Shown: positions 1-8,080 of the stretch, piece after piece
How positions within the stretch are numbered: the first letter of the stretch is position 1
How the letters are laid out: each line of letters begins with the position of its first letter
Assembly: GCA_041743425.1 (NCBI GenBank)
Contig: JBGTMS010000098.1
Coordinates: 1 to 15,781 of the forward strand
DNA length: 15,781 nucleotides
Reading direction: 5' to 3'
From: JTS-RE37 sp041743425
GTDB taxonomy: Bacteria > Bacteroidota > Bacteroidia > Flavobacteriales > Flavobacteriaceae
Notes under the pieces: model-generated
What the model was told of the DNA's origin: nothing
Databases searched by the model: none
Seen by the model: the letters and a program-made list of their open reading frames with translations, nothing else
Program-made: the position numbers and the translations under genes

Positions 1-3000
1 CGCTGAAGGTATCTGAAGGGAAGAAGTTGATCCCGTCAATACTGTAGGTATAACCGGGGGTTCCCCCGATGGCATTCTGTGCCTGTATGGTGGCAGTCTG
101 CAAACAGGTATAAGGCTGTATGATAACGGCGTTGCCTGTAACTGCGTCTACCGGCCCACTAATGGTAAACAGTTCGATAAAATCGCAGGAGGCTGCGCCA
201 TTCGTTTGCGTAATGGCCAGACTATAGTCTCCCTGTCCCAGTCCCGCAAAGATGCCGGAGGTATTGATGAGCGTCGAGTTGTCCGGGTAAGTAAGCGTGA
301 AGGAGACGGAATAACCATTATAACTTGTGACATTTACGGAGAATTGACCATCGGCTACCCCAAAACAACTTTCGTCCACAGCAGTTGTAGTGTAGGTCAC
401 GGCGGGGGCAATGGTAATGCCGGCAATATTTGAAATTGCATAACAGTTGTTGGCATCGATGACCACAAAGGCATAATCACCTGCCTGGGCGCTGTTAAAG
501 CTGAAATCGTTGGTGTCCTGAAATGCTGCTGCGGGAATATCGCTTATATCGGTATATAGGTCGGTTCCATTAAAACTCCAAATGGCGTATTGATAATCCG
601 GATTGGGGAAGCCTCCTGATGCCGTTACGGTGATAATACCATCGCTGCAATCTATTGGTTTGGTTGTAACCGCCAGGGCCGCAAGATTATCGATGTCATT
701 AATAATAATCTGTTGAGTGTAACTGCAGCCGTCGTCGGTTGTAGCAAGCACGTCATAGGTGCCCGGATTTAGGTTCTCAAAAGTGTAATTATTATCCGAT
801 GAGGGTCCAAAGGTGTCAACTGTGGTACCGCCTATTGAAATTTCATAATAATACTGCGGCTCCACATTTAAAATGGAAATGGAAATTTCACCCAATCCGT
901 TGCAGTTGGCATCTGTGGCGCTGACATCTACCTGGAAATCCCTGGCCAGAATACCAATATTCTCGAGCCGGAATATACATCCGCCAATAACCCCTTGTTG
1001 CTGCATTTCTACGGTATAGGCTCCGTTACTTGCAATCGTGAAAGCAGGGCCATTGTTAGCGCTGAAAGGAACAAGTATGTTCCCGTTGACGGCATTCACA
1101 AGTTGGTAGTCGTAATTCGCAGGCATGTTCGTTACCGTAATATTCCCCGGAGTGGAACAGATAAGATCAGTGCTGTTATACTGAGGGTTTAGAGGGTTCT
1201 TGAAAATATTGAAGTAGAACCTGTTGAAACATCCGTTCTGATAATTGATAATCAGCCGGTACTGCCCGGCATTTTCGGCAAGAAAATTATTTCCGGAAGC
1301 CACGGTATTCCACGTACATCCTGTATTGATATTGGCGCAATCTGCTGCCGACGCGGCACAACTTGTCTCATCCAGTTGCTGCCATATAATACTCTGCGCA
1401 TCCGGGATATTGATCTGAATGGGTTCCGTATCATTCAGTCCGCAAAGGAAAATTTTCGGCAAAAGCTCCCCGTCGTTGGAGCAGGTCACCACTTCCCCTT
1501 CTACTGTATTGGTAGGGTCGTTGATCAGGTCGATGATAGGGTTGCTTTGTGTTACTCCGAATCGTTCAACAGTAATAATTTCCTGAAATCCTTTGCATGG
1601 GTCTGCAATAATTTTATCGACAATGTAAACACCTATATCATTTACCAGAAGGGTGGTAGGATCATTGTCAGGATCGCCGTCGTTGAGCGGAGTATCGCCG
1701 GCATCAATAATGTTGTTGCCGTTCTCATCCTTGTACCAAACGTAGCTGTCAAAATTATCCCCTGCATCAAGCAGGACGTCATTCCCGCAAAGTTGGACTG
1801 TGCGTCTAAAATCACAATCTTCCAGGTCATCCAAAAGGAAATTTGTCGCGCCCGGGGTCACAAACCCGCAAAAGTCGAAATCACTGACACTTGGGTCGTC
1901 GGTGATCTGGTTGCTGTTAATTACCCCGCGGTATCTGGAGTAGGCAAGGTTTTGTATGACGTCTGTACAGGCATCGACAAAATCAAAACAATTCTCTGCT
2001 ACCCGTACCCTCAGTCGAATCCTGGATACCGGATCATCTTCTTCCACCAGCTGCCGCGGGATGCTGAAGGTGATTTCATGGCTCACCGCATCGTAAACAT
2101 AAGTAACCCCGGGAGGGAGGACCAGGCCGGAAGGAATGAATGTAACATTGGCCGGGAGCACATCGCGAAGGGTGTAATTGGTTGCATCGTCATTACCGAT
2201 ATTCTGAAAGGAAAGAACATAGTCCAGTAACTGGCCCAGATTCACCCCTGCCCCGGTAATATCATTTCCTGCAATATCCTCTACCTTCTTTTCCACCACA
2301 ATATTCGGCTCAATAATCTCAACATTAAAGGAGTTAAAGAACGGATAGTATTGGTCCCCATCGGAGTTGAATCTCAGGGTTGCGGCCGTTTCGCCATTTG
2401 GGATGACACTGTTTGCGGGGTTATTGAGCAGGAAAATATCTGTATCGTATCCGAGGGTGTTTACACTAGAAGGAGTTCGGTTCGTAGTTATTACGCCATC
2501 CAGTGTAATGTTGCTGTTAAAAAAATTAGCTGCCGGGTTTACGGCGTTACTGAGGATGGTAAAAGATCCGTTACTGGCTGCCTTTATCCGCATACGATCT
2601 CCGGTGATCCTGTTGTCTCCTTCCAGGGCTGCAGCGCCAATCTTTGCCCTTACAGGACCAATAGGAATGGTATTGAAACCGTTGTAATCAATGTCAACCG
2701 TCGGATTGGCAGCCCGCACCCTCGCAAAACCATCAAATGTGGTAATTAACTTTCCGCTAAGGGTCGGGTTTTCATAGACTATGACAAGGGTCCAGCCTGC
2801 TGAGGCGCCTCCACCAGGAGAAAGTGCACCACGAACCGAGCGGATGTTGGCGATGGTATAGGTGCCCTCAGGACTTGCCATTGGGGTAATAAGCCCGGTC
2901 ACATCTGCATAGCAGGCGTAAGGGCTGTTCTGGCGCATAGAATTGTCTGTACTTGTAAAGCCATCATAAATGACTTCATCCGCCACGACATCAACATAGG

Positions 3001-3436
3001 CGCCACCCGGAACCCTGAGTTTTACACGATTAAAATCACTTTGTCGGTTGGTACCTACAGCCTGGCCGGCATTTTGACTGGGGTAGGTGGCAGACCAGTA
3101 AAGACCGGCATACCGGATAAGATTACAGCTGGCCTCCGGAAATGTAAATTGAGCGGAGCTGGAGCTGAATGTGGTGGGATCGGAATCAATATCAATATAT
3201 TGTTGATTGAAATAATCATTATATTCAGAACTGTTGCCGGTGGTATTATAGGCATCCACCGGCTCCGTAGTTGAAGTACCTCCATTTCGGTTGACAATGT
3301 TATTGGCAATAAATGTTAAGTCTCCTTTGATATTGCTCTGATAGCGGATATCAAAAGAGTTGTATTCCTGGGCGAAGCCAATAAAGAAAAACAGGAGTAT
3401 GGAGGCGAAAAGTAGTTTTCTGACTATAGGTTTCAT
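1..3436 (-). CDS. Giant SprB-like T9SS surface adhesin, 5' part (3' end outside window)
   Basis: I translated the minus strand from the ATG at 3436 and found 1145 codons open to the window edge, with no stop. Residues 1-22 form a signal peptide (basic MKPIVRK, then a hydrophobic core, FAQ|E). Residues 23-370 form an N-terminal region beginning with the FDIRYQ...KGDLTFIANNIVNR type of segment seen in large flavobacterial surface proteins. Residues 375-480 match DUF11 (VEKKVEDIAG, LDYVLSFQNIGN, VLPANVTF). Residues 545-830 are Cys-containing Ig-like modules. From about 833 come SprB-type repeats, each opening with a Cys motif (ANCNG, PIDCSDG, ESCFG, YTCLQ). By family knowledge such proteins are exported by T9SS and act as gliding or attachment adhesins; here that is inferred, because any C-terminal sorting domain lies outside. 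The start abuts the stop of the PorP/SprF-like gene with no gap, which suggests translational coupling. I am confident it is a secreted repeat adhesin and less sure of its ligand or of a role in gliding. Confidence 0.88.
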   Translation of the reverse strand, partial: MKPIVRKLLFASILLFFFIGFAQEYNSFDIRYQSNIKGDLTFIANNIVNRNGGTSTTEPVDAYNTTGNSSEYNDYFNQQYIDIDSDPTTFSSSSAQFTFPEASCNLIRYAGLYWSATYPSQNAGQAVGTNRQSDFNRVKLRVPGGAYVDVVADEVIYDGFTSTDNSMRQNSPYACYADVTGLITPMASPEGTYTIANIRSVRGALSPGGGASAGWTLVIVYENPTLSGKLITTFDGFARVRAANPTVDIDYNGFNTIPIGPVRAKIGAAALEGDNRITGDRMRIKAASNGSFTILSNAVNPAANFFNSNITLDGVITTNRTPSSVNTLGYDTDIFLLNNPANSVIPNGETAATLRFNSDGDQYYPFFNSFNVEIIEPNIVVEKKVEDIAGNDITGAGVNLGQLLDYVLSFQNIGNDDATNYTLRDVLPANVTFIPSGLVLPPGVTYVYDAVSHEITFSIPRQLVEEDDPVSRIRLRVRVAENCFDFVDACTDVIQNLAYSRYRGVINSNQITDDPSVSDFDFCGFVTPGATNFLLDDLEDCDFRRTVQLCGNDVLLDAGDNFDSYVWYKDENGNNIIDAGDTPLNDGDPDNDPTTLLVNDIGVYIVDKIIADPCKGFQEIITVERFGVTQSNPIIDLINDPTNTVEGEVVTCSNDGELLPKIFLCGLNDTEPIQINIPDAQSIIWQQLDETSCAASAADCANINTGCTWNTVASGNNFLAENAGQYRLIINYQNGCFNRFYFNIFKNPLNPQYNSTDLICSTPGNITVTNMPANYDYQLVNAVNGNILVPFSANNGPAFTIASNGAYTVEMQQQGVIGGCIFRLENIGILARDFQVDVSATDANCNGLGEISISILNVEPQYYYEISIGGTTVDTFGPSSDNNYTFENLNPGTYDVLATTDDGCSYTQQIIINDIDNLAALAVTTKPIDCSDGIITVTASGGFPNPDYQYAIWSFNGTDLYTDISDIPAAAFQDTNDFSFNSAQAGDYAFVVIDANNCYAISNIAGITIAPAVTYTTTAVDESCFGVADGQFSVNVTSYNGYSVSFTLTYPDNSTLINTSGIFAGLGQGDYSLAITQTNGAASCDFIELFTISGPVDAVTGNAVIIQPYTCLQTATIQAQNAIGGTPGYTYSIDGINFFPSDTFS

Positions 3437-5527
3437 TTAGGTTATAAGATTTGGGGTAACCCGCATGATCCACATTTTATCATCATACGTGTCATTCAAT
3501 CTGGAGTAGTAGGCAACCAGAGCATTGTTCCAGGTATCATGGCGCTTAAGATAAACATACCGATAGTTATTTTGTGGATTGACAAAGTAACTTGCGCTCA
3601 AGCCCCTCGCATTCAATAATTTCACAAACCTGTTAGCGTTGGAGGTGCTTGCAAATACATTGGCAATGATATAGTATCCGGATCCCAGGCCTTCAATGAC
3701 GATGTTCCTGTCTTCCTGAGCGGCTGTATTGTCTTTCACCACAACATTGGTCCTGAGGGCGTCAGTATCATAGGTTGCAGACTTTTCTTTCACTTTTTCT
3801 GCGTTCGCCGCAAAAGCTTCATTGGAATACTTATTCTCGACATTCATAATCCACAGCTCATCAGTATACTTGCCGTTCATTTTAGATTTGTGGGCCGCCA
3901 ATGCCTCCTGCCAGGTACCGAATCGCTCAAGATACACGTACTTCATTCCGTTGTCTGAATTGTCGATATATGCTGGCTGCAAACCCTGACTCGTGAGATT
4001 GTCAAGAAACTTATTGAGATACTCGGTCCCTTTGTAGACATTTGCTACAACATAGTACCCGTCCTCAACGCCCTTCAGGTTTCTGAATTTCTTGCCTTTA
4101 ATTCCTTCCTGAGCAATGGCTCTGGAAAAGGAATCCGTTGCTTTTGGACTACCGGAATCAGAACCCACTTTTGGGGTTTTGGATTTTGTTACGTTAACAG
4201 CGTCGCGGGTAATCGTATTTTCCAGGACCTTGCGATCGGCCAAGGATGTGTTATACTGATCGGTATCTCCCGAAGATTGTAAAGCCGCATTTTCTGCCAC
4301 AGAGGCTTTTTCATTATTGATATAGTACATTTGCCTCGCCTTCTCTTCCACATCGGGGCGTTCGCCATTGGTTTCCCTTCTGACCATGCGCATCACCATA
4401 TCAAATCTCCGCTCCAGATCTTTTTGTCTGTTATCTTCAATGGAGTCCTGCCGGAACATCAGTTCAGCCAGAATCGCATCATTTTCTGTAAGCCTTCGCC
4501 TCAATTCTTCAATTTCGGCTTCTTCATCAGTAGCATCGGCCTTAACTTCCTCTTCGTTCAGAACCAGATCCTCTTCCGTATCTTCAAGCATCACGCGATC
4601 TTCTGTAAGCGTAGGTGTAAAGGAATAGGCAAAAGAGATTTCATGGGTTAACCCAAAATTGTCGAACTCACTGGATAGTGCCCGTTCCATGGTATATCCA
4701 AGAGATAATCTCTTGTTCAGGTTAAAGCCTATGCCGGCTGCCGCGCCGTAGTAACTGTCGTATCCCCCCTGCAACCAGCCCAGTTTCGGCAAGTCGAGGA
4801 TAAGATTTCCTCCCAGCACAAGATCATTCTGTGCCACCAGACGCAAACGTCCCAGCGGCATAAGCCTGGCTCCTTCCAGAATACCGTCACCATTCTCAAA
4901 AGGATAGGTGTATTGTAAGTGTCCTGAATAGGTCTTCTCGGCGAATTCAGTTACGGAGGTATTGGTCTTCAGATTATAGTCGAACAGATTCTCGGCAAAA
5001 ACACCAAAGTCGAAAGCGCCATAGGAGATATTAAATCCGGGTTGAAAAGAGAGCAATGAACTATCCTGAAAACCATTCAACAAAGGATCTTCTTCTACCG
5101 GATTCGCCCTGTTCTGGTCAAACCCGCTGCTATAATAAGATAGGTTTGCGCCAAAAGTAAAATTACTTTTATCGCTCAGCTTCAGGCCATAAGCATAGTT
5201 GGCAAGTACCCCGTAGTTACTCAATATACCGGTCCGTTGCGTATAAAGGCTTAATCCAAGACCGGTCCTGTCATTTACCCGACCGCTATAGCTGAGAAAG
5301 TAAGTTTGATTATTATCATCAAATTGTACCGATTGGTTTCGGTGAAGCAGATTTATATATGACTTGTCTTCCCGTACTGTGGAGAAGGTCGGATTGATTA
5401 AGAACCTGTTGAACTTAAGCAGGTTCTGGGCCGGCACGTCATAGGCAATAAATGGATTCTCTTCCTGGGCATTGACCTTTGTCAGCGCCAGTAACAGAAA
5501 AAGAATGTAAGCAATTCTTAGTTTCAT
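3437..5527 (-). CDS. PorP/SprF-family outer-membrane protein fused to coiled coil and two SPOR-like domains
   Basis: The product is 696 residues. Residues 1-20 are a signal peptide (VNA|QE). Residues 21-307 are a PorP/SprF-like beta-barrel: it opens with AQNLLKFNRFLINPTF, has alternating aromatic strands, and ends with a THEISFAYSF strand. Residues 310-335 are acidic and 335-385 form a charged coiled coil. Residues about 490-563 and 617-693 are two homologous SPOR-like modules (GYYVVANV.../GYYIIANV..., both ending in WIM-V), which I count as about 45% identical by eye. Simple PorP/SprF proteins are about 300-350 residues, so this one is roughly doubled. In the family, SprF supports secretion or anchoring of the SprB adhesin and PorP belongs to the T9SS. 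SPOR domains usually bind peptidoglycan, so the tail probably tethers the barrel to the wall (inference). It lies 8 bp after the upstream gene and abuts the adhesin, so a dedicated adhesin partner is likely. The family call is firm; the SPOR assignment is moderate. Confidence 0.87.
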   Translation of the reverse strand: MKLRIAYILFLLLALTKVNAQEENPFIAYDVPAQNLLKFNRFLINPTFSTVREDKSYINLLHRNQSVQFDDNNQTYFLSYSGRVNDRTGLGLSLYTQRTGILSNYGVLANYAYGLKLSDKSNFTFGANLSYYSSGFDQNRANPVEEDPLLNGFQDSSLLSFQPGFNISYGAFDFGVFAENLFDYNLKTNTSVTEFAEKTYSGHLQYTYPFENGDGILEGARLMPLGRLRLVAQNDLVLGGNLILDLPKLGWLQGGYDSYYGAAAGIGFNLNKRLSLGYTMERALSSEFDNFGLTHEISFAYSFTPTLTEDRVMLEDTEEDLVLNEEEVKADATDEEAEIEELRRRLTENDAILAELMFRQDSIEDNRQKDLERRFDMVMRMVRRETNGERPDVEEKARQMYYINNEKASVAENAALQSSGDTDQYNTSLADRKVLENTITRDAVNVTKSKTPKVGSDSGSPKATDSFSRAIAQEGIKGKKFRNLKGVEDGYYVVANVYKGTEYLNKFLDNLTSQGLQPAYIDNSDNGMKYVYLERFGTWQEALAAHKSKMNGKYTDELWIMNVENKYSNEAFAANAEKVKEKSATYDTDALRTNVVVKDNTAAQEDRNIVIEGLGSGYYIIANVFASTSNANRFVKLLNARGLSASYFVNPQNNYRYVYLKRHDTWNNALVAYYSRLNDTYDDKMWIMRVTPNLIT

Positions 5528-5535
5528 TTCAGGTC

Positions 5536-7806
5536 TTAACGTATTACCGTAATGGTTCCCTGTTTCAATACCTCACTGCTATTCTTTATCTTATAGAAGA
5601 ATACCATATTTTGTTTTGAAAAGGCGGTGGTTGATTGTGGCCAGTTATTCTTATAATCGAATTCGTTCAGTATTTCCACTCCATTATCGTTGTATATAAT
5701 GACATTTACATCGTTCTGATTGGAAAATGAATTGGGGATGATCCATTGATCATTTACCCCATCTCCGTTCACTGTGATGACATTAGGGACTTTGAAAGTA
5801 TCAAGGTAGGAAACCGTGATTTCCCTTGAGACTTCACAACTTCCCAATGTTGCAACCAGAACATAGGAACCCTGCTCAGTAAAAGTTACCGAAGAACTGT
5901 TACTCATTTCCACATTATTAATGTCATACCATCTATAAGATTCTCCTCCGCTGGCCGAAACCGTCCTTGAGGTTCCTTCAGGGAAAATGAGATTATCTGA
6001 AGGGCTGAGTGTTATCAGGTTCTCATCCAGGGGTTGAATGATTAATTCATTGGACGCCAGAGGACATCCATTTCGATTTAAAACCAAATGGTATGTTCCC
6101 GGTTCCAATACAGAAAGTGACGCTCCGGAATCATTTAAATCGGATCCATTCCTAAACCATTTAAAACTTTCACCGCTAAGTGCAGTTTCTGTGCTGATAG
6201 TAATGTTTTCGCCAGAGCCACAGCTCACAAGGCTGGTACTGCTTATAACTAGAGATTCGTTGACCAGAAGTTGAACCGGAAGGGTTTGGGAGGTCGAATT
6301 ATAACCACCTAGGCTGGCAGAAATCTCGTAGTTTCCGTTTTCAGATATCGATGTCAGACTGAGATTATGAGAAGTACCGCCTGAAACGGAAGTGCCATCC
6401 AATTTCCATTGATATGAGAAGGCCGATTTGAGGTCCGAGGTGACATCCGTAAGATTTCCGGAACTGTCTTCAGCCATGATGGAAGCGACTTCCAGTACGA
6501 TACTGGTGTTTTCGCATTCACTGTAATCCGAACCGTAGTCTATGGCAATTTGAAAAGAAGCTGGAAGTACCACAGTGGTAATTTCAGAATCGATGGAAGT
6601 TGAAGAGCAAGGGCCTGAGCTTAGGGAAACCCTGGCAAAGTAACTTCCGGCACCAGTGTCATCCACTGATAGCGAGCTTGCGGTGGCTCCGGAGACAGGG
6701 GCATTGTTTTTATACCATTGAATACTGGGAGCAGTTGCGGTGGTGGATATGCTCAGCACTTCACTCTGTCCCGGCAGCACGACGACATCCGGCGAATTCA
6801 GCCTGGTCACGGTGAAGTTGCCGGCATTGGTAATGACAATGGATGCAGACCTTTCCAAACAAGTGCCTGGGCCATCAATTTCAACCTGATAGTTTCCTTC
6901 GAAACCCGGAACGGAGGCATCCACAACATAAGTGTCGGCATTCAGTATGGCGGCCGTAATGGCGGCCCCATTTTTGTACCAGGTATACAGTAGGCCCTGG
7001 CCGGTAATATTTGCAACGAGGTTAACACTTTCGCCACTGCAAAGCGCAGTTTTGGCCGGCGGATTAACGGCAATTCCGAGGCTGCTGCCGGTGGTTACGT
7101 CAATCACATTGGAGAGCGTACCCCCGCCAGCTGTGGAGCAATCACCGTAGTCTATTTCTACCTGGTACATGCCAGGGGCCGTGACCTCAAGCATTTCATT
7201 GTGCGCCCCTGCAATTAGGCTGGAACTTTTGTACCAGTTGTATTGATAACTTGATGCATTGGGGATGTTATGTGGAGCAAGCATGACGCTGTTTCCGTTA
7301 CAAATTTCAATGGTTCCTCCCGGAGGAATAGTGCCACTGCCATTCGGGCTGATAAGGATGGCATCATCAAAGTCCCTGTAATACATTGGGTAAGCGGGTG
7401 AGGAGGCTCCGGTTTTTGCCGGATTGGTGCTGCGCACTCTCATTTTATATCCCTGCCCGCGCGTGTTTGTTGGTAACGTGAACTGAAAGAAAAAATCAAA
7501 AGTGGTATTCTTCGCACCTTCCCGGGCGAGTTCTGTCGCATTGGCAAAGCTGCCTGATGCGTTCGATAATTCAAGGATGAACTCGTTGGAACTATTTACA
7601 AGCGGGGGGGTCCATTTAAATTGAACCCAATAATCATTGTAGGCGGATGAGGCGCATGCTTTATCCCAGGGTGTGGAACCTGCTGGCGGGGTTTGATTAG
7701 GAGCCGGCGTTGGCGCGTTAAGTACCTGACTATGGATGGTTACAGATCCCAACAGCATCCAAACCACGATAAATTTCGTAAAAATGTAGGATAGATTTGG
7801 TTTCAT
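5536..7806 (-). CDS. Secreted Ig-like repeat protein with type B T9SS (gliding motility-associated) C-terminal sorting domain
   Basis: The product is 756 residues. Residues 1-26 are a signal peptide (hydrophobic FIVVWMLLGSVTIHS). Residues 45-150 form a fibronectin-like beta module (VQFKWTPP, FILELSN). Six Ig-like modules of about 70-90 residues follow (roughly 160-665), each with a core Trp in W-Y/F/K contexts (YNWYK, YTWYK, IQWYK, YQWKL, FKWFR, YRWYD) and usually a Cys near its start. Residues 671-756 form the type B sorting domain: VPNVITVNGDGVND, then VIIYNDNGVEI, ending KQGTITVIR. Family knowledge says such proteins cross the outer membrane by T9SS and that type B domains often work with a PorP/SprF partner, which is encoded 8 bp downstream. 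The domain is divergent: the usual WDG and G-YYY positions are replaced. This is the first gene of the cassette. The precise role (adhesin or cell-surface scaffold) cannot be read from the sequence. Confidence 0.88.
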   Translation of the reverse strand: MKPNLSYIFTKFIVVWMLLGSVTIHSQVLNAPTPAPNQTPPAGSTPWDKACASSAYNDYWVQFKWTPPLVNSSNEFILELSNASGSFANATELAREGAKNTTFDFFFQFTLPTNTRGQGYKMRVRSTNPAKTGASSPAYPMYYRDFDDAILISPNGSGTIPPGGTIEICNGNSVMLAPHNIPNASSYQYNWYKSSSLIAGAHNEMLEVTAPGMYQVEIDYGDCSTAGGGTLSNVIDVTTGSSLGIAVNPPAKTALCSGESVNLVANITGQGLLYTWYKNGAAITAAILNADTYVVDASVPGFEGNYQVEIDGPGTCLERSASIVITNAGNFTVTRLNSPDVVVLPGQSEVLSISTTATAPSIQWYKNNAPVSGATASSLSVDDTGAGSYFARVSLSSGPCSSTSIDSEITTVVLPASFQIAIDYGSDYSECENTSIVLEVASIMAEDSSGNLTDVTSDLKSAFSYQWKLDGTSVSGGTSHNLSLTSISENGNYEISASLGGYNSTSQTLPVQLLVNESLVISSTSLVSCGSGENITISTETALSGESFKWFRNGSDLNDSGASLSVLEPGTYHLVLNRNGCPLASNELIIQPLDENLITLSPSDNLIFPEGTSRTVSASGGESYRWYDINNVEMSNSSSVTFTEQGSYVLVATLGSCEVSREITVSYLDTFKVPNVITVNGDGVNDQWIIPNSFSNQNDVNVIIYNDNGVEILNEFDYKNNWPQSTTAFSKQNMVFFYKIKNSSEVLKQGTITVIR

Positions 7807-7813
7807 AAGTAGG

Positions 7814-7845
7814 TGTAGTTTAAGCGAACTACAAAGGGCAGTTCG
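7814..7845 (-). promoter_or_regulatory. Overlapping inverted repeats in the leader of the T9SS cassette
   Basis: TGTAGTT (7814-7820) pairs perfectly with AACTACA (7827-7833) across a 6-nt loop. CGAACT (7825-7830) pairs with AGTTCG (7840-7845) across 9 nt. The two share bases 7827-7830, so only one can form at a time. The first hairpin begins 7 nt upstream of the ATG at 7806 and could limit ribosome access. The repeats are visible; a regulatory role is a guess. Confidence 0.3.
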
Positions 7846-7955
7846 GTGGATTTGGGTTATGGCATTTTTAGTTTCCCGGCAGATTCCGCGCCCCGATCTG
7901 CAATAAATGCGGTTACTTTCCAGGATCTATAGATTATAAGACAAAGATGTGGCAT

Positions 7956-7974
7956 AATTCCCGCGTGCGGAATT
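7956..7974. promoter_or_regulatory. AATTCC-N7-GGAATT dyad in the divergent intergenic region
   Basis: A perfect 6 bp dyad with a 7 bp spacer is centred at 7965, between the divergent T9SS cassette and glnS. A weak -7-like box on the minus strand (CATCTTTG, 7942-7949, one mismatch to TAnnTTTG) lies just downstream of it relative to the cassette. It could be an operator, but a chance palindrome of this length is quite possible. Confidence 0.25.
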
Positions 7975-8080
7975 TATTGTTGTAGCGCTGAATAAAACTG
8001 TTGTGAAATACCTGTATTTGTATGGATAGCCAATTATAGAGCACTTTTACAGGTGTTTTTATTACATTAGCACCTTCAAA

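Noticed and set aside
1376..2230. Long plus-strand open frame (284 codons) opposite the adhesin gene
   Set aside because: It is antisense to the DUF11 and Ig region of the adhesin, has no signal peptide or recognisable domain, and its composition is that of a shadow of the minus-strand codons.
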